This document shows, piece by piece, positions 34,285-36,530 of a stretch of 36,530 nt of DNA (positions within the stretch are counted from its first letter, which is position 1; every line of letters starts with the position of its first letter). The translations under genes were made by a program, and so were the position numbers. The notes beneath the pieces were generated by a model. It was not told the origin of the DNA. It did not search any database and worked only from the letters and a program-made list of their open reading frames with translations. The stretch is from an uncultured Mucilaginibacter sp. (GTDB lineage Bacteria; Bacteroidota; Bacteroidia; Sphingobacteriales; Sphingobacteriaceae): NCBI RefSeq assembly GCF_903893715.1, contig NZ_CAITNG010000097.1, positions 1 to 36,530 on the forward strand, read 5' to 3'.

Positions 34285-34306
34285 ATATATTATTAACGAA
34301 ACAAAG

Positions 34307-36058
34307 CTATTGTGCTATTGAGCCGTCTCTGTTAAAATACCTTGGTTCTTCCTGGTTTTGAGTAACAGGCAAAAATTGCACCATATCAAAAACTGTGGGG
34401 GTACCTACAGCGCCACCAATAGCCACCAATTTAAGCTGGTGATGGTCGGTTGTTGGCACATTCACAATCCCGCAATAAAACAACGCTACCGTGTTATAAA
34501 ATTGATTGGCTGTTGCTGTATAAGGTGCTTCTGTATAACGTTTCCAGCCGTTTGCTTCCAACACCGGCCCCGATGCACTGATATTTGATGTTGTAAAACC
34601 AAGATAGGTAGTGTTCAAATTCGGTATTACATTTTGTAAGGGATTGCCGTCAAAAAGTATTTGAGCGCCGGCTGTTTCCGAACCGTGCCCGTAGCTTATC
34701 CACACTTTATATTTACCCTTTATAATAATGGGGCTTGTAAAGGTGATGTCAATCATCTGGGTAGCCGGCCCATTCCTGAAATTGTTTAACGAAATCACGT
34801 CGTTCCACCAATAGTAGGTGCCATTATTGGCGGGCTGGCACGAATAATTAACCGTTGCTGCGGCATTTTCAAAAGTTATATTGGTCATCGGGCTATTCAG
34901 GCCAACACTGCTTTTACCCGCTACACGGAATATGGATGTTTGCTTGCGGAACTCCGGCTGGTCGGCCAAATCCCAATCCACTTCTGATGGCGGGAATACC
35001 TTGATATAGATATCGCCCAGCAATGAATGTAACACCCCATTGGTTGCAGGTATATTGCTATGTGGCCTATCCACCGATGCTCCGGGGTATTGTACCCCGA
35101 GGATATTGTCGTAATCCAACTGGATTGTTGTGTTTTGCAAGACATCCGATATCACATCCTGCCCTGGTGATATGGATATGTGCGACGGTTTACTAATGAT
35201 ATCGGTAAGGTAACTGTTCTCGGCCAGTATATGGTAGGCCATATAGTCGTACAGGCCATCATTAGGATTACGCAAGGGGTCGCTTCCCGGCGACGAGTAT
35301 TTAAGCTGCAATGCCGCGAAATTAGGAATGCCAATACTTTGGTATACTGAATCGGGCTCTGCAAATACTGTAAAATATGCCCTGGCCGGGTTGGCCGCCG
35401 AGGTGGCCGGCACATTTAAAGTATCGTACAAGCCTGTTGCCTTTAAGGCCTGGTCAAAAATGGTGTATTTTGAGTTCAGGTCTATCAACTTTGCAATGGT
35501 ATTGGTCGCCGGTTGCAGCACGTGGTCTATCACATGCAAAATGCCGTTACCCAATGCAATATTCGAATGCAAAATGAGCGCCTGACCGTTTACAATATAG
35601 CTTGATGTACCACTTACGTTCACAACGCCTGTTGTTAAGTACTGGTTCAACATGGTAGGTGTGCGCAATTTGCCGTCGAAAAACAAGTCGGTAGTAATGG
35701 TATCATTTTGTATCACATGGTACCGCACCAGGTTTTTCAACGAATCGACATTAAACTGATCGATGGAAGTTTTACCCTTGCTTTTCATGTACAGCGTTAC
35801 CGCGCTGTTGTTCGGTACAAAAATGGTATACTCGCCGTAGGGTTGTAAAAAACCATCGTACCCGGTTTTTTGCAATATCTGATCGAAAAGCGAAAAATCG
35901 GCGGGGTCGTTCTCAATATAGCTTGTAATGTTAAATTGCGTGTTTACCAAAGGCGGGTATGCTTGTTTTTTACACCCGCTCATGTAAAGTACAATTGCGG
36001 AGCAAGCAAATAGTAATAAAACCAGTTTGTTTTTGATTTTGGGAAGGGTTGTTTTCAT
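34307..36058 (-). CDS. Fasciclin-domain lipoprotein
   Basis: 583 residues. Lipoprotein signal with lipobox Y-M-S-G-C, so Cys29 would be lipidated. Two fasciclin (FAS1) domains follow: about 45-185 (S-L-F-D-Q-I-L-Q-K-T-G, Y-T-I-F-V-P-N-N-S-A, then I-L-H-V-I-D-H-V-L) and about 190-355 (Y-T-I-F-D-Q-A-L-K-A-T-G, T-N-G-V-L-H-S-L-L). The remaining ~220 residues form a beta-rich domain with aromatic residues that could bind carbohydrate. FAS1 lipoproteins often accompany SusC/SusD pairs in Bacteroidota loci and probably act at the cell surface in glycan capture; that role is inferred. It is separated from the PL11 operon by a hairpin but shares its candidate operator. Confidence 0.85.
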   Translation of the reverse strand: MKTTLPKIKNKLVLLLFACSAIVLYMSGCKKQAYPPLVNTQFNITSYIENDPADFSLFDQILQKTGYDGFLQPYGEYTIFVPNNSAVTLYMKSKGKTSIDQFNVDSLKNLVRYHVIQNDTITTDLFFDGKLRTPTMLNQYLTTGVVNVSGTSSYIVNGQALILHSNIALGNGILHVIDHVLQPATNTIAKLIDLNSKYTIFDQALKATGLYDTLNVPATSAANPARAYFTVFAEPDSVYQSIGIPNFAALQLKYSSPGSDPLRNPNDGLYDYMAYHILAENSYLTDIISKPSHISISPGQDVISDVLQNTTIQLDYDNILGVQYPGASVDRPHSNIPATNGVLHSLLGDIYIKVFPPSEVDWDLADQPEFRKQTSIFRVAGKSSVGLNSPMTNITFENAAATVNYSCQPANNGTYYWWNDVISLNNFRNGPATQMIDITFTSPIIIKGKYKVWISYGHGSETAGAQILFDGNPLQNVIPNLNTTYLGFTTSNISASGPVLEANGWKRYTEAPYTATANQFYNTVALFYCGIVNVPTTDHHQLKLVAIGGAVGTPTVFDMVQFLPVTQNQEEPRYFNRDGSIAQ

Positions 36059-36179
36059 TGGTTAGATTTTTGCAGATGTTGGTTATTATAAATTGGTTTT
36101 GTTGCACACGATTGACTTGTATCAAGAGAATTAATTTCTTAATCAGAAACACTGTTTTTATTTATTTCCATCATTGTCC

Positions 36180-36197
36180 GATAACAACATTGTTACC
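36180..36197. promoter_or_regulatory. Candidate operator GATAACAACATTGTTACC
   Basis: Same palindrome as at 33954-33971 with one base changed in the centre (17 of 18 identical). It lies 121 bases upstream of the fasciclin ATG. Confidence 0.5.
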
Positions 36198-36230
36198 AAA
36201 ATCATGTTTTAAAATATCAAAAAGGCACTT

Positions 36231-36249
36231 TTTGAACAACATTGTTACT
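36231..36249. promoter_or_regulatory. Second, weaker operator-like site upstream of the fasciclin gene
   Basis: GAACAACATTGTTACTT keeps the core ACAACATTGTTAC of the neighbouring site but has a degenerate left flank. Its centre is about 54 bases (near five helical turns) from the first site, a spacing compatible with cooperative binding. Confidence 0.35.
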
Positions 36250-36530
36250 TATTGAACGATGATACACGACACTAAAAAACAACAGCCATTTCAGCACAAT
36301 TGCGAAAAACGTAATTTCTACCAAAATCATTTCGTGCAGAAAAACAACATTACCTTAAGATTAAATGCCTCTTTTTTTTCAGAAAAGGCATAAATCCAAA
36401 ATAAAGCGGCCATTGTTAAAAAAGCCCGGTTTAATCTGTTATTAATAAATTCGCAATTGTCGGTTCAGCCATATACATATTAGCCAATATGCAACATCCG
36501 CGCATCCTGTGGTGTGCTGACGCCGGCAGG

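Larger units (their letters stand above)
33918..34306. other. Intergenic region upstream of the PL11 operon
   Basis: About 390 bases without a gene. It contains the candidate operator 33954-33971 close to the PL11 start and a perfect hairpin (34251-34284) just after the fasciclin gene. The middle (about 33980-34245) shows nothing recognisable. Confidence 0.6.
36059..36530. other. Intergenic region upstream of the fasciclin gene, to the window edge
   Basis: 472 AT-rich bases without a convincing gene. It holds two operator-like palindromes (36180-36197 and 36231-36249) and a terminator-like hairpin with arms ATGCCT/AGGCAT at 36365-36391 that may end a leftward gene lying beyond the window. 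Short open frames here lack coding features. Confidence 0.55.

Noticed and set aside
36049..36255. Rightward 68-codon frame upstream of the fasciclin gene
   Set aside because: It overlaps the fasciclin start and the operator-like sites, has no conserved motif and an unlikely Phe/Ile/Cys-rich composition.
33918..36530. SusC/SusD transporter genes expected for this type of locus
   Set aside because: No TonB-dependent receptor or SusD-like frame is present in this window; they may lie to the right but that cannot be seen.

Overview
The window looks like chromosomal DNA of a Bacteroidota bacterium, most likely a soil or plant-associated Sphingobacteriaceae member (Mucilaginibacter/Pedobacter type). 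This is an inference from protein families (DUF5686 outer-membrane protein, fasciclin lipoprotein, a secreted rhamnogalacturonan-degrading enzyme set), from the lack of clear Shine-Dalgarno sequences, and from several TAnnTTTG-type -7 promoter elements. No rRNA, tRNA, transposase, phage gene or CRISPR array was recognised.

Left part (1-6100): the C-terminal part of an M1 metallopeptidase, a DUF5686/carboxypeptidase-regulatory-like protein, a ThuA-like protein, a cluster of three very small leftward genes ending at a perfect 18-bp hairpin, and a YbjQ-family protein. A strong bidirectional terminator (6063-6098) separates this part from the next.

Pentose phosphate operon (6119-15449, all leftward). 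Transcription order is ROK/polyphosphate-glucokinase-like kinase, tkt, rpiB, tal, HAD phosphatase, gnd, zwf, pgl, DinB-fold protein. It encodes glucose phosphorylation plus nearly the whole oxidative and non-oxidative pathway; rpe is absent. Two intergenic inverted repeats made of short degenerate units interrupt it.

Middle (15831-23278): argH with an ARG-box-like dyad upstream, DUF1003 membrane protein, the ywbE-DUF1345 pair, DUF72 plus an MHS-family transporter like alpha-ketoglutarate permease, two overlapping single-domain BLUF blue-light receptors, and a LUD (LutC-like) plus crotonase-family pair.

Right part (23518-36058, all leftward): a polysaccharide utilisation locus for rhamnogalacturonan I. 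Transcription order is PL11 lyase, GH2 beta-galactosidase, two CE12 acetylesterases, a large unclassified (alpha/alpha)6-type hydrolase, a GH105 unsaturated-rhamnogalacturonyl hydrolase and a GH43 enzyme, preceded by a two-fasciclin-domain lipoprotein. The lyase would cut the backbone, the esterases deacetylate it, GH105 remove the unsaturated end sugar, and GH2/GH43 trim galactan/arabinan side chains. No SusC/SusD pair is in the window; it may lie beyond the right edge. A near-identical 18-bp palindrome (GATAACAANATTGTTACC) lies upstream of both the PL11 operon and the fasciclin gene, suggesting a shared regulator.
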